Positions 22,377-30,864 of a stretch of DNA of 30,864 nt are shown piece by piece. The stretch is taken from the NCBI GenBank assembly GCA_964613425.1, contig CAZTHC010000007.1:1-30864 (forward strand), in the 5' to 3' direction. The position numbers and the translations under genes are program-made. Within the stretch, counting starts at the first letter, position 1. The number at the start of each line of letters is the position of its first letter. This DNA is from CAZTHC01 sp964613425 (GTDB lineage: Bacteria; Bacillota; Clostridia; TANB77; CAG-508). The notes under the pieces were generated by a model, which worked only from the letters and a program-made list of their open reading frames with translations, did not search any database and had not been told where the DNA came from.

Positions 22377-23286
22377 TTGCAATTTATTGTTAAAGATGAA
22401 CAATCAAATATAAGAATAGATAAAGTAATTCCATTGATTGATAAGAATATGTCTAGAACAGCTATTCAAAGATTATTGGAAAATGGTGAAATTTTGATTA
22501 ATGATAGAAAAGAAAAATCATCATATAAAGTTGCAACTGGAGATATTATAACAATAAATGAGCAAAAGCCAATAGAAGTGGATATAAAAGCGCAAGATTT
22601 GCCACTAGACATATTATACGAAGATGATGATATATTAGTTGTAAATAAAGCAAAAGGAATGGTGGTTCATCCAGGTAATGGAAATAAAGAAGGAACTTTA
22701 GTAAATGCAATAATGGCTAAATGTAAAAATAGTTTATCTGGAATTGGTGGAGAAATAAGGCCACGGAATTATACACAGATTGGATAAAGATACTTCTGGA
22801 GTGTTAGTAATTGCAAAAAATGATAATGCACATATTAATATAAGTAATCAAATTAAAAATAGACAAACAAAGAAAACTTATATAGCTCTAGTAAGAGGCA
22901 GTGTAAAAGAAAATGAAGCAACAATTAATATGCCAATAGGTAGAAGTACAAAAGATAGGAAAAAAATGGCTGTTACAAAAAACGGAAAAGAAGCAATCAC
23001 ACATTTCAAAGTATTAAAAAGATATAAAGATTATACATTATTAGAATTAAAAATAGATACAGGAAGAACACATCAGATAAGAGTACATATGGCGGAAATT
23101 GGTTATCCAGTAGTAGGAGATACAACATATTCTAATGGTAAAAATCCATTTAATGTTGTAGGACAAATGTTACACTCAAAAACTTTAGAATTTGAGCATC
23201 CTGTAACAAAAAAACAAGTTGAATTTGAAGCGCCTTTACCTAAATATTTTGAAGATATTATTAAAGAATTAGATAAAGAAATATAA
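22377..23286 (+). pseudogene. rluD: RluD-type pseudouridine synthase, one-base frameshift
   Basis: The 5' frame (22377-22787) encodes an S4 domain (IRIDKVIPLIDKNMSRTAIQRLLENG) and the start of the catalytic domain (LYEDDDILVVNKAKGMVVHPGNG). The 3' frame continues with LDKDTSGVLVIAKND, GRTHQIRVHMAEIGYPVVGD and the C-terminus. Around 22761-22770, CCACGGAATT replaces the expected CCAGGAATT. Removing C22764 restores GGEIRPGIIHRLDKDTSGV, including the catalytic Asp. Corrected, the protein would have about 302 residues, the usual length. RluD-type enzymes make pseudouridine in 23S rRNA. Both halves are otherwise intact, so a recent mutation or a sequencing error is likely. The start is TTG 22377 with AGGAGG upstream. 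Confidence 0.9.
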
Positions 23287-23305
23287 TTTTAGAAAGGACA
23301 TATCT

Positions 23306-24025
23306 ATGGAAATTCGTTTACAAAAATACTTAGCAGATTGTGGAATTGCATCTAGAAGGAAGTGTGAAGAATATATTCTAGATGGAAAAGTAAAGGTAAA
23401 TAAAGAAATTGTAACTACTTTAGGAACAAAAATAGATATAGAAAAAGATGAAGTAGAATATAATGATAAAGTAGTACAAGTGAAAACCGAAAATGTGTAT
23501 ATATTGTTAAATAAACCAATAGGATATGTAACTACAGTAGAAGACCAATTTAACAGAGATACAGTCTTAGATTTGATAAAAACAAATAAAAGACTGGTTC
23601 CAGTTGGCAGACTAGATATGTATACTTCTGGAGCTTTAATACTTACAAATGATGGAAATTTTGTGTATAAAGTTACACATCCAAAACATGAAATAGAAAA
23701 AACATATAATGTTACAGTAAAAGGTAAAGTAAATGATGAAGAAGTACAGAAATTAAGAGACGGTGTGGACATAGGTGGATATACAACAAGAAAAGCAAAA
23801 GTAAAGATATTAAAAATAGATGAAGAAAAAAATATTTCAAGATTGCAGATATCAATACATGAAGGAAAAAATAGACAAGTAAGAAAAATGTGTGAAGCTA
23901 TTGGAAAAGGGGTAATAGCATTACATAGAAGCAGAATAGGTAATATAGATGTAAAAGATGTGCCACTAGGACAATGGAGATATTTAGAAAAACATGAAGT
24001 AGAAGAATTAATTAAGGTATTGTAA
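23306..24025 (+). CDS. rluB: RsuA/RluB-type pseudouridine synthase
   Basis: The 239-residue protein has an N-terminal S4 RNA-binding domain (RLQKYLADCGIASRRKCEEYILDGKVKVN, residues 3-32). The catalytic domain follows, with PIGYVTTVED, the active-site motif PVGRLDMYTSGALILTNDG (Asp near 104) and GKNRQVRKMCEAIGKGVIALHR. This is the RsuA/RluB/RluE family. In Firmicutes the member of this length usually modifies 23S rRNA (RluB type), but target choice cannot be read from the sequence. AAAGGAC precedes the ATG, 20 bases after the rluD-type gene. Confidence 0.92.
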   Translation: MEIRLQKYLADCGIASRRKCEEYILDGKVKVNKEIVTTLGTKIDIEKDEVEYNDKVVQVKTENVYILLNKPIGYVTTVEDQFNRDTVLDLIKTNKRLVPVGRLDMYTSGALILTNDGNFVYKVTHPKHEIEKTYNVTVKGKVNDEEVQKLRDGVDIGGYTTRKAKVKILKIDEEKNISRLQISIHEGKNRQVRKMCEAIGKGVIALHRSRIGNIDVKDVPLGQWRYLEKHEVEELIKVL

Positions 24026-24048
24026 AAAAAGGTAAAATTTTGTATAAT
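24020..24048 (+). promoter_or_regulatory. Sigma-A promoter of replication-relaxation gene
   Basis: TTGTAA (24020-24025, overlapping the rluB stop), 17-bp spacer, TATAAT (24043-24048), 56 bases before the ATG. It separates this gene from the rluB run. Confidence 0.6.
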
Positions 24049-24103
24049 ATAATATATATGGTAGGCTGGTAAAGATTTTTCTAGCTAAGAAAGGAAGATA
24101 ATA

Positions 24104-25039
24104 ATGGTTGAAGATAATGAAATCAAAACAGAAATATCACCATTTGCAATAAGAAAAGGAGAGGTAAAGACATTTGATGGTAAAGATGGTTATGTTTCAA
24201 TGAATCAAATAATACATAAAATAAATATAGGACATATTACAGATACTCATTTTAAAATATTGGAAACAGTTAATGAATTTGAATTTATTACATCAAGACA
24301 GTTATTACAAATACTTCAATTTAAAGGCGAAGATTTAAATTCACAAGATAAATTAAATAATAAATTAGAGCAATTAGTAAAATCTAAAATTTTAACAAGA
24401 TATTATTTTACATCTGAGGAAGGAAAGGGGATTTATAGAATTTACTGTTTGGAAAAAATGGGAAAATATCTTTTAAATTCACGTGGTATTGAATGTAAAT
24501 GGCAACCAACAGATAATACAAAACCAATAGGAATGATTAAAAAAAGATTAGCAGGAAACCAAGCAATTATTGCATATTTAAGAAAAGTAAAAGCTTTTGA
24601 TAGTTATACTGTAAAGCCAGCAATAACAGCTAAGAAAATTGGAAAAATGTTTAAGACAAATGGCGGTGTTAAAATTTCAAAATCAGGGAAATCTATAGAT
24701 TTAATTTTTGAAGCTGTAAGAAGAGAAGATGAGTGGGAGAAAAAATTAATAGAAAGAATGAAATTATACCAAGATTTCTATGAAAGCTTTGTTACACTAG
24801 ACTGCGGATATAAATTACCACCACAATTAATACTAATTTGTGAAGATGAAAAGCATATGATTGAGACATTTAAAGTAATAGTAACAAACAATTTAGAAAT
24901 ACCAGAAATAAAAATATTATTTTCTACAGATTTAAAGCAAAATAGTGAAACAATCTCTAATACTTTAACAGAGTTTAAATTAGATGAAGAAACAGGAAAA
25001 TATAAAAAAGAAAATGTAGAAATAAAGGTATTAGGTTAG
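24104..25039 (+). CDS. Replication-relaxation family protein
   Basis: The 311-residue protein resembles the replication-relaxation family (Replic_Relax), whose members are mostly plasmid- or ICE-borne and often lie near conjugation genes. Residues about 40-130 form a winged helix (HFKILETVNEFEFITSRQL, LEQLVKSKILTRYYF, YRIYCLEKMGKYLL). The C-terminal part has the strands SIDLIFEAVRREDEWEKK and PPQLILICEDEKHMIETF seen in the family. GAAAGGAAG precedes the ATG. It faces the VirD4/TraG-type ATPase gene with a shared terminator region. A DNA-binding regulator or replication/mobilization accessory role is inferred only. Confidence 0.65.
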   Translation: MVEDNEIKTEISPFAIRKGEVKTFDGKDGYVSMNQIIHKINIGHITDTHFKILETVNEFEFITSRQLLQILQFKGEDLNSQDKLNNKLEQLVKSKILTRYYFTSEEGKGIYRIYCLEKMGKYLLNSRGIECKWQPTDNTKPIGMIKKRLAGNQAIIAYLRKVKAFDSYTVKPAITAKKIGKMFKTNGGVKISKSGKSIDLIFEAVRREDEWEKKLIERMKLYQDFYESFVTLDCGYKLPPQLILICEDEKHMIETFKVIVTNNLEIPEIKILFSTDLKQNSETISNTLTEFKLDEETGKYKKENVEIKVLG

Positions 25040-25047
25040 ATATAATG

Positions 25048-25080
25048 CAAGGGCAGGATTTAATTCCTACCCTTGTTTTT
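25048..25080 (+). terminator. Terminator after replication-relaxation gene
   Basis: An 11-position stem with one C-A mismatch (25048-25058 with 25065-25075), loop TTTAAT, and five T. Confidence 0.75.
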
Positions 25081-25146
25081 ATGAGATTGTGTACTATGGT
25101 TCTAACATTGTTTACAAATTTACAGATGAGACACATATTATTGCCA

Positions 25147-27486
25147 TTATCCGTTTGGATTATTTTTTATATTAATACTTATTGCATCATCATTGTTGAA
25201 GAAAACAGAAGAATCTGTTGTATCTGTAATTATTGGGTCAACATCATGTTCACCTTCAAATGAAACAGAGTTAGGATTAAATTTAACTTTTTTTCTAACT
25301 GGTTCATCATCATTATCATCTTCTTGAATACCAGAAGTATATTTTGTGAAACTATAGAATTTATCTTTGCATGGTTCTTTATATTTTGCTTCTAAGAAAT
25401 CAACTCCACCTTGCCCAACTGTATGTTTGCCTTTTAAATCTTTAGTCTTGTATATGCATGTTTTAAATTTAATTGTCTGAACCTTACCAGCTTTGTAAGA
25501 TTGTTTCCAACCCCATTTAATACCTCCATAAGTTGAGTCATATTCACCTTTATCTGTTTTATAACTGTTACTAAATATCCAATCTCTTTCTTCACCAAAT
25601 TCTTTTTCCCACCATTCATTATCTTCTGGTGTGTTGTTACCAAATACCATTTTTGTTGTACAATTTGCTAATATTGTTTGTCTGTATTTAGAATTTGCAT
25701 TTGTTCCAAATTGGTCTAAGTTCTGAGCTGAGATTATGGCACCAACTCTATATTTTCTGTATAATGTGAATATAGGTTCTGTAGCTTTACAAATGAAATC
25801 TGGAAATTCATCTATGTACATAAAATGAGGAATTCTTGTTTTTTCATTTCCAGGTCTACTTAATATTGCATATTGCATTGATAATATAAAGAATAGCCCA
25901 AATGCTTTATGTGCTGTTGCCCCTAGGTCACCTCTTCTTGTGCAAACAAGATTCACTTCACCATTTTCTAGAGATTTTTCAAAATCTATATTATCTGTTC
26001 TATTACATAAAATATTTCTTACTCCATCATATCTTAACAGATTGTCTAGTTCGGTAATTGCAGAATATACGTATCTCTCAGTTTCAACTCTACCAGGTCC
26101 AGTTTTATAAAAGTTCTTTTCAAAATATCCAATTTGTAATCTGTATTGCTCTTTTAATTCTTCATCTTTCTTTAAACTTTCACACATATTTTCAACTAAA
26201 TCAAAGTTATTTAATAAATTTAATAAATCTTCTAAATTAGGAAGGTCTCCATCATTTAATCTAGGATACATCTCTTTTAGAAGAATAGATAAATTTTCAA
26301 TTGCTTGCGCTGTGATATTTTCCCTAAATGCTTCTTCAACATCTGTATGTGTTGTTGCATACATTCCTTTTAAAACAGATGAAATCATAACTGCAGTTTT
26401 TGCAGGGTTAGAATTCACAAAAGGATTTAGTCCTTTTGAATTAGGGTTTGCAGGATCTATTAAATTCACAGCAATATTAAAGTTTTTTGCAACTTCCATA
26501 ATATGACTTGTAGATTCATAATCTGGAGAAATTGATGTAAGACCTAAATCTCTATATATTATTTTTCCACTTGATGTTGTACCATAAATCATTTTGTTCA
26601 TGTATGCTTTGAAAGTACTTTGTTTGTATGAGTTAGGGTTTATCATATTTAAGCTAAAATTCTTATTAATATATTCGTTATCATATGGACAGTTTAAGTC
26701 AGCTAATCCACTTCTTATAGCAGTATATCCCATTTCTTTAGCAATACCTGTAAAGAAATGCTTCTTTTCTAAATCTCTAGCCATCATTGGCTCAAATACC
26801 ATTGAAGTTTTACCAGAACCAGAAACACCAACAACTAAAGAAGCCTCAAATCTTCTACCTTCAGGAACTTTAACAATCTTACCAGTATCTTTATCTTTAC
26901 AAATTGCAATTTCACAAGTATATGGTCCAGTACCAGCCTTTGTATCAGATAAATCTATTCCACCATAATCCATAATGGAATCTGTAATATTTTTAGTGTC
27001 GTTTATCCACATATATAATGCCTTAAACAATGGATAAATAGTTAAAAGAGGTAATGCTAATGCTAGAGAAGTAAATGCAGGTTTTACTAAATCTGAGAAA
27101 TTTGTAATAATCTCAGTAAAATTAGGAACACAGAAGAATAGTCCCCATGCAATTAAATTTAGCCATTGAGTAAACATTGAAATGGCAATTATATATAAAG
27201 CTATACAGTATATATAGAAAACTGTTAGTTTCATTTTACTATATTTAATGAACTTTGAAGAAAATGCAAATAAGAATGCAAAAACAGGACAAGCCAAAGC
27301 TAAGGTATTTTGAATTGGTCCCCAATAGGCAAATCCCATACCTGTAAATATCATTAATAAAATTTCTGCAATTCTATCTATACATAAAAATATTGTTATT
27401 AAAGTTAATATATATGTTAAAAATGTGTTTCTATCTGTCTTTAGTAATTTTAAAAAACTATCGAACCATTTTAATATAATTTTCAC
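25147..27486 (-). CDS. VirD4/TraG-type coupling ATPase
   Basis: The 779-residue protein begins with about five membrane helices (residues 22-165), then a cytoplasmic RecA-like ATPase. The Walker A is VVGVSGSGKTSMVF near residue 220. The Walker B is FMYIDEFPDF near 555. ISAQNLDQFG and KMVFGNNTPED are further TraG/VirD4 family blocks. The C-terminal tail is acidic and polar. Such ATPases bring DNA or protein substrates to type IV secretion systems. No relaxase, VirB4/TraE, VirB6 or lytic transglycosylase gene is near, so the partner is unknown. The ATG at 27486 has AAAGTGGTGA upstream, a moderate ribosome site. It is flanked by a replication-relaxation gene and spoVB. Confidence 0.9.
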   Translation of the reverse strand: MKIILKWFDSFLKLLKTDRNTFLTYILTLITIFLCIDRIAEILLMIFTGMGFAYWGPIQNTLALACPVFAFLFAFSSKFIKYSKMKLTVFYIYCIALYIIAISMFTQWLNLIAWGLFFCVPNFTEIITNFSDLVKPAFTSLALALPLLTIYPLFKALYMWINDTKNITDSIMDYGGIDLSDTKAGTGPYTCEIAICKDKDTGKIVKVPEGRRFEASLVVGVSGSGKTSMVFEPMMARDLEKKHFFTGIAKEMGYTAIRSGLADLNCPYDNEYINKNFSLNMINPNSYKQSTFKAYMNKMIYGTTSSGKIIYRDLGLTSISPDYESTSHIMEVAKNFNIAVNLIDPANPNSKGLNPFVNSNPAKTAVMISSVLKGMYATTHTDVEEAFRENITAQAIENLSILLKEMYPRLNDGDLPNLEDLLNLLNNFDLVENMCESLKKDEELKEQYRLQIGYFEKNFYKTGPGRVETERYVYSAITELDNLLRYDGVRNILCNRTDNIDFEKSLENGEVNLVCTRRGDLGATAHKAFGLFFILSMQYAILSRPGNEKTRIPHFMYIDEFPDFICKATEPIFTLYRKYRVGAIISAQNLDQFGTNANSKYRQTILANCTTKMVFGNNTPEDNEWWEKEFGEERDWIFSNSYKTDKGEYDSTYGGIKWGWKQSYKAGKVQTIKFKTCIYKTKDLKGKHTVGQGGVDFLEAKYKEPCKDKFYSFTKYTSGIQEDDNDDEPVRKKVKFNPNSVSFEGEHDVDPIITDTTDSSVFFNNDDAISINIKNNPNG

Positions 27487-27531
27487 TAAAGTTCACCACT
27501 TTCAAAAAAATAAATTTACATATCTATTATC

Positions 27532-27566
27532 CTACAAAAATGCGAAAAAAACAAGACTTTTTGTAG
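27532..27566. other. Imperfect hairpin in intergenic region
   Basis: Arms CTACAAAAA (27532-27540) and TTTTTGTAG (27558-27566) are separated by 17 bases. The hairpin lies between the divergent ATPase and spoVB genes. It could be an operator or a weak terminator; nothing decides which. Confidence 0.3.
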
Positions 27567-27669
27567 AAAAAGTGCATAAGATTTGATGGCAAATTTAAAA
27601 TTAATATTAGAAAACATTGGAATATGATATGCATTTTAATAATATTAATATAAAAAGAAAGGTTAATAT

Positions 27670-29283
27670 ATGAGAAAAAACAAAAAAGAAACTTTTATGC
27701 AAGGAATAACCGCATTAATTTTTTCGCAAATAATCATTAAATGTGTTGGACTATTATATAGGTTATATTTAACAAATAAAGAAGGTTTTGGAGATAGGGG
27801 AAACGCTATATATGGTAGTGGCTTTCAAATATATGCATTGCTGCTAACACTTTCCTCTGTGGGAGTACCAAGTGCAATTTCAAAATTAGTATCAGAAAAA
27901 ACTGCAATAGGAGACAATAGAGGGGCACATAGAATTTTTAAAGTATCTTTAATTACATTTGGAATAATTGGATTTATTGGAACATGCATATTGTTTTTCA
28001 AAGCAGAACTAATTGCAAATAGTTGGTTACAAATGCCAGAAGCAGAATTAACACTAATAGCTTTATCACCATCAATATTTTTCGTTTCAATTGCATCAAC
28101 AATAAGAGGATATTTCAATGGAAAAGGTTTATTAAAAATAACGGCAAAGTCTCAAACTGTAGAACAAATATTCAAAACAACATTAACTATTGTTATAGTA
28201 GAAATAGTTGGAATCTTTTCAAGTTTAAATACAGAAATAATGGCAGCAGCAGCGAACTTAGCAACAGCATTATCAACAGTAATGAGTTTTTCTTATTTGA
28301 TAATGTATTATATGCTAAAAAGGAAAGAAACGTATCAAGAAATAGAATCATCTATTACAGTTAAAAGAGAAAGAATTAAAGTTATATTAAAAAGAATTTT
28401 GGCCGTTTCAATACCAATTTCAATAAGTGCAATATTGTGTGCTGTTAACAAAAACATTGATTCCATAACTGTAATAAGGTTACTAAAAACTTTTATGGAG
28501 GAGGAACAAGCAAAGATACAATATGGAATTTTAAATGGGAAAGTAGATACATTAATAACTTTGCCATTATCTTTTAATATTGCTTTTGCAACAGTTCTTG
28601 TACCTGCTGTTGCAGGATACATAGCGAATGGTCAAAAACAAAGAGCAAATGAAAAAATTTCTTTTTCGATATTAATAAGTATATTAATTGGAATTCCATG
28701 TACAATAGGAATGTATGCATATTCAAAAGAAATATTAGAATTACTATTTCCAAATGCTAGTGAAGGGGTACGAGTACTGCAATTAAGTTCTATAACAATA
28801 TTTTTTACGATGCTAATGCAAACTATTACAGGAGCACTCCAAGGAATGGGAAAAGTATTATTGCCTGTAATATCGTTAATAATTGGAGTAACTTGTAAAT
28901 TAATAGTAAATATGATATTGATAAGAATACCATCAATAGGAATAAATGGAGCTGTAATAGGAACAATAGTATGTTATCTTATAGCGGATCTAATTAGTTT
29001 GTACGGACTTGTAAAAAATTCAAAAATGCGATTTAGTTTAGGAAAAATGATTATTAAACCTATTTTTATGTCATTATTAATGATAATTATATCAAAAGTA
29101 TTGTATACAAATTTAGTATGTATAGTTTCCAATAATATAGCAACAATAATAGCATTAATATTTGCCATAATAATTTATATAACTTTAGTCATAATTTTAA
29201 AAATATTTAACGAAAATGAAATTTTGATGTTTCCATACGGAGAAAAGCTATACAGAATTTTGAAAAAATGTAGAATATATTAG
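27670..29283 (+). CDS. spoVB: Stage V sporulation protein B (MVF/MurJ-like flippase family)
   Basis: The 537-residue protein has about 14 membrane helices and the polysaccharide-transporter fold. The N-terminus FMQGITALIFSQIIIKCVGLLYRLYL, then GNAIYGSGFQIYALLLTLSSVGVPSAISKLVSE, matches SpoVB/YtgP. SpoVB is needed for spore cortex synthesis in B. subtilis and probably moves lipid-linked precursors across the membrane. Later blocks include PLSFNIAFATVLVPAVAGYIANG and TGALQGMGKVLLPVISLIIG. AGAAAGGTT precedes the ATG. Firmicutes have several paralogues (SpoVB, YtgP/MurJ-like, YabM), so the exact orthology is less sure than the family. Confidence 0.85.
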   Translation: MRKNKKETFMQGITALIFSQIIIKCVGLLYRLYLTNKEGFGDRGNAIYGSGFQIYALLLTLSSVGVPSAISKLVSEKTAIGDNRGAHRIFKVSLITFGIIGFIGTCILFFKAELIANSWLQMPEAELTLIALSPSIFFVSIASTIRGYFNGKGLLKITAKSQTVEQIFKTTLTIVIVEIVGIFSSLNTEIMAAAANLATALSTVMSFSYLIMYYMLKRKETYQEIESSITVKRERIKVILKRILAVSIPISISAILCAVNKNIDSITVIRLLKTFMEEEQAKIQYGILNGKVDTLITLPLSFNIAFATVLVPAVAGYIANGQKQRANEKISFSILISILIGIPCTIGMYAYSKEILELLFPNASEGVRVLQLSSITIFFTMLMQTITGALQGMGKVLLPVISLIIGVTCKLIVNMILIRIPSIGINGAVIGTIVCYLIADLISLYGLVKNSKMRFSLGKMIIKPIFMSLLMIIISKVLYTNLVCIVSNNIATIIALIFAIIIYITLVIILKIFNENEILMFPYGEKLYRILKKCRIY

Positions 29284-29414
29284 AATACACAAAACCCAGT
29301 AATACCAGGCATTCCAAACACAACAAACAAGCAAATCTTAGGGAATAAAAGGGTTGAAAGAAAAATATTATAAAAAAAAGAAGGATTTTATCTTAAATTG
29401 GCGAATAATCATAT

Positions 29415-29432
29415 TGTAGATGTCAATCTACA
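29415..29432 (+). other. Hairpin in hup leader
   Basis: A perfect 7-bp stem, TGTAGAT/ATCTACA, with loop GTCA, 34 bases before the HU start codon. It lacks a T-run. The roughly 180-base interval between spoVB and hup shows no clear promoter by eye. Confidence 0.35.
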
Positions 29433-29465
29433 TACAAAATAAATCTTATTAGGAGGTAATTTTAA

Positions 29466-29744
29466 ATGAACAAAGCTGAATTAATCGCAGCAATAGCTGC
29501 AAAAACAGGAGAAACAAAAAAAAGCGCTGAAGAAGCATTAAATGCATTTGTAGACGTAGTTACAGGAGCATTAGTAAAAGGAGATAAAGTTCAATTAGTT
29601 GGATTTGGATCTTTCGAAGTAAGAAAAAGAGCAGCTAGAAAAGGAAGAAACCCACAAACTAAAGAAGAAATCAAAATACCTGCATCAAAAGCTCCAGTTT
29701 TCAAAGCTGGTAAAGCATTAAAAGATTTAGTAAACAAAAAATAA
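29466..29744 (+). CDS. hup: DNA-binding protein HU
   Basis: The 92-residue protein is a canonical HU: MNKAELIAAIAAKTGETKKSAEEALNAF at the N-terminus, GDKVQLVGFGSFEVRKRAARKGRNPQT covering the signature and the DNA-clasping arm, and IPASKAPVFKAGKALKDLV at the end. HU bends and compacts chromosomal DNA without sequence specificity. TTAGGAGGT lies nine bases before the ATG. Codon use is noticeably more G/C-rich (GCA, GGA, AAC) than in neighbours, as in highly expressed genes. Monocistronic, with a clear terminator. Confidence 0.97.
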   Translation: MNKAELIAAIAAKTGETKKSAEEALNAFVDVVTGALVKGDKVQLVGFGSFEVRKRAARKGRNPQTKEEIKIPASKAPVFKAGKALKDLVNKK

Positions 29745-29773
29745 GAATTTTATATAAAAATATGAATTCATAT

Positions 29774-29803
29774 AGAAATGCATTTCGGTGCATTTCTTTT
29801 TTT
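29774..29803 (+). terminator. Terminator of hup
   Basis: A 9-bp stem (29774-29782 with 29789-29797) with loop TTTCGG, followed by seven T. It touches the second copy of the dispersed repeat. Confidence 0.85.
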
Positions 29804-29834
29804 ATTGCCAAAGGGGACGGAGGTTTTTGGCAAT
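29804..29834. repeat. Palindromic dispersed repeat, copy 2
   Basis: ATTGCCAA at one end and TTGGCAAT at the other flank GGGGACGGAGG. The reverse complement is identical to copy 3 (30789-30819) except at the terminal base, and differs from copy 1 by a single central base. Confidence 0.85.
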
Positions 29835-29849
29835 TTCTTAGAAGTATTC

Positions 29850-29877
29850 TTGAAATCTATTAGGCGTATGATATAAT
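29850..29877 (+). promoter_or_regulatory. Promoter of membrane-anchored protein gene
   Basis: TTGAAA (29850-29855), 16-bp spacer, TATAAT (29872-29877), 33 bases before the ATG at 29911. It lies inside the segment bracketed by repeat copies 2 and 3. Confidence 0.65.
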
Positions 29878-29910
29878 GAATCAAAAATGTTTTTTGAAAG
29901 AGAGGTTAGT

Positions 29911-30783
29911 ATGAAAAAAAGAGTTTTAATTATCATAATAATTGTATTAGTTTTAATATTGCTAATTCCTATTCCTGCAAAATTAAAAGATGGTGGTAGT
30001 GTTGAGTATTGTGCTATTTTGTATACAGTAAAAAAATATCATCAACTTAATGTTAATCCAGAAACAGGGGAAATGCAATATGTTGATGGTATAGGAATAA
30101 AGATATTAGGAATAGAGATTTATAATAGCACAAGTGAAAAAGAAGATAATAAAACAGATAATAATTTAGAGAACAAGGAGTCTAGTTTTTTTGGTAAGGT
30201 AATAGACTCTAATTTAAGTTATATAATTGTTGAGCCAAATGAAAATGAAGAAGAAAGAAGATCGTCTGACAAATTTAGTATATTACTGGGCAAAAATAAT
30301 GATGCTATATATGAAATAGGGACAAATGTAAAAATAACATATACGGGGCAAATAAAAGAAACATATCCTGCGCAAATAGATGCAGCAAATATAGAAATAA
30401 GATCAACAGATAATTTTAAAATAGTATTTTATGATAAAAAACCTCAAACAGTTTCAAAAGTAAACAAAATATTGGATAAATCAGAAACAGATAGATATGA
30501 TTACAATGTGTATTCTTACGAAGGAAGTGCTAATATAATTATAGAAGGAGAAACACTAACTTTAAAAGATGCTTTAGTTAATAATAAAATTACAATGGAC
30601 GAAATAATAGCTAAAGCAAATAACGATTTAACAAATGAAAAAATTACAGGAGATATGTATAAAGATGGTGGCAGTATGATATATAAATATGGTACCTATA
30701 CAATAATAAAATGCCATACTTTAAATGGCAATAGAGATGTGTATATTGGAATTCCAGAAATGACTTTGAATGATGTTATATAG
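29911..30783 (+). CDS. Hypothetical membrane-anchored or secreted protein
   Basis: The 290-residue protein has an N-terminal hydrophobic helix (residues 4-21, RVLIIIIIVLVLILLIPIP) that anchors or exports it. DGGSVEYCAILYTVKKYHQL and GIGIKILGIEIYN follow, a segment I associate with uncharacterised Firmicute envelope proteins. The middle (FFGKVIDSNLSYIIVEP to PAQIDAANIEI) resembles a small OB-like DUF3221-type domain. The C-terminal third (ILDKSETDRYDYNVYSYEG to GNRDVYIG) is a separate unit of unknown role. ATG 29911 has AGAGAGG upstream; an in-frame ATG at 29887 adds eight residues without a site. Repeats bracket it in inverted orientation. Confidence 0.65.
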   Translation: MKKRVLIIIIIVLVLILLIPIPAKLKDGGSVEYCAILYTVKKYHQLNVNPETGEMQYVDGIGIKILGIEIYNSTSEKEDNKTDNNLENKESSFFGKVIDSNLSYIIVEPNENEEERRSSDKFSILLGKNNDAIYEIGTNVKITYTGQIKETYPAQIDAANIEIRSTDNFKIVFYDKKPQTVSKVNKILDKSETDRYDYNVYSYEGSANIIIEGETLTLKDALVNNKITMDEIIAKANNDLTNEKITGDMYKDGGSMIYKYGTYTIIKCHTLNGNRDVYIGIPEMTLNDVI

Positions 30784-30788
30784 AAAAA

Positions 30789-30819
30789 AATTGCCAAAAA
30801 CCTCCGTCCCCTTTGGCAA
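30789..30819. repeat. Palindromic dispersed repeat, copy 3
   Basis: Same sequence as copy 2 in the opposite orientation, starting six bases past the stop codon of the membrane-anchored protein gene. TTGCCAAA/TTTGGCAA arms could form a hairpin and act as a terminator. The remaining 45 bases of the window show nothing else. Confidence 0.85.
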
Positions 30820-30864
30820 AAAATTTGCAGATTACGAAATTTGCGCAAAAAAATAAAGAGTTGA

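Noticed and set aside
27600..27660. A sigma-E promoter for spoVB (GAATATG and CATTTTAAT)
   Set aside because: The two boxes are only a few bases apart rather than the required 13-15, so they cannot form one promoter.

Overview
The window is very AT-rich and dense with short-spaced genes. It carries a set of endospore genes (spoIIID fragment, yabG, veg, sipL-like, yunB, spoVB) beside ribosomal-protein operons. This points to a low-GC, spore-forming Firmicute of the Clostridia, perhaps a gut commensal. No rRNA or tRNA gene was seen.

Region 1 (1 to about 7520) is the right-hand part of an integrated mobile element whose left end lies outside the window. It holds the 3' end of an unknown gene, a DUF6076-like zinc-binding protein with an apparent frameshift, a structured leader RNA, a small ORF, an AlbA/Schlafen-type ATPase regulator, a pRiA4b ORF-3-like protein, an unknown zinc-ribbon protein, a small membrane protein and, last, a large serine recombinase. 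The recombinase runs directly into chromosomal DNA. From about 7518 the sequence encodes, in another frame, the conserved C-terminal half of the sporulation regulator SpoIIID. The element therefore sits inside spoIIID, an arrangement like the skin element in sigK. This is the most interesting observation in the window.

Region 2 (7670-11720) is a sporulation block: a zinc-ribbon miniprotein on the minus strand, then yabG, veg, a SipL-like LysM coat morphogen and yunB.

Region 3 (11850-15970) is translational. The minus-strand rplM-rpsI operon and the plus-strand infC-rpmI-rplT operon diverge from a leader-rich intergenic region. infC most likely starts at an AUA codon. rpsT and an mscL gene with a C-terminal zinc ribbon follow on the minus strand.

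Region 4 (16050-24030) is a plus-strand envelope and RNA-modification run: rpiB, a TagO/WecA-type glycosyl-1-phosphate transferase, an amidase-domain protein, an AI-2E family permease, a GT-C-like membrane protein, lspA, a TagA/WecG-type glycosyltransferase, an rluD-type gene broken by a one-base insertion, and an rluB-type gene. The TagO-like and TagA-like enzymes could catalyse early steps of a teichoic-acid-like or other wall polymer.

Region 5 (24000-30864) has a replication-relaxation family protein convergent with a stand-alone VirD4/TraG-type coupling ATPase, then spoVB, HU, and a membrane-anchored protein bracketed by inverted copies of a roughly 30-bp palindromic repeat. A third copy lies after rpsI.
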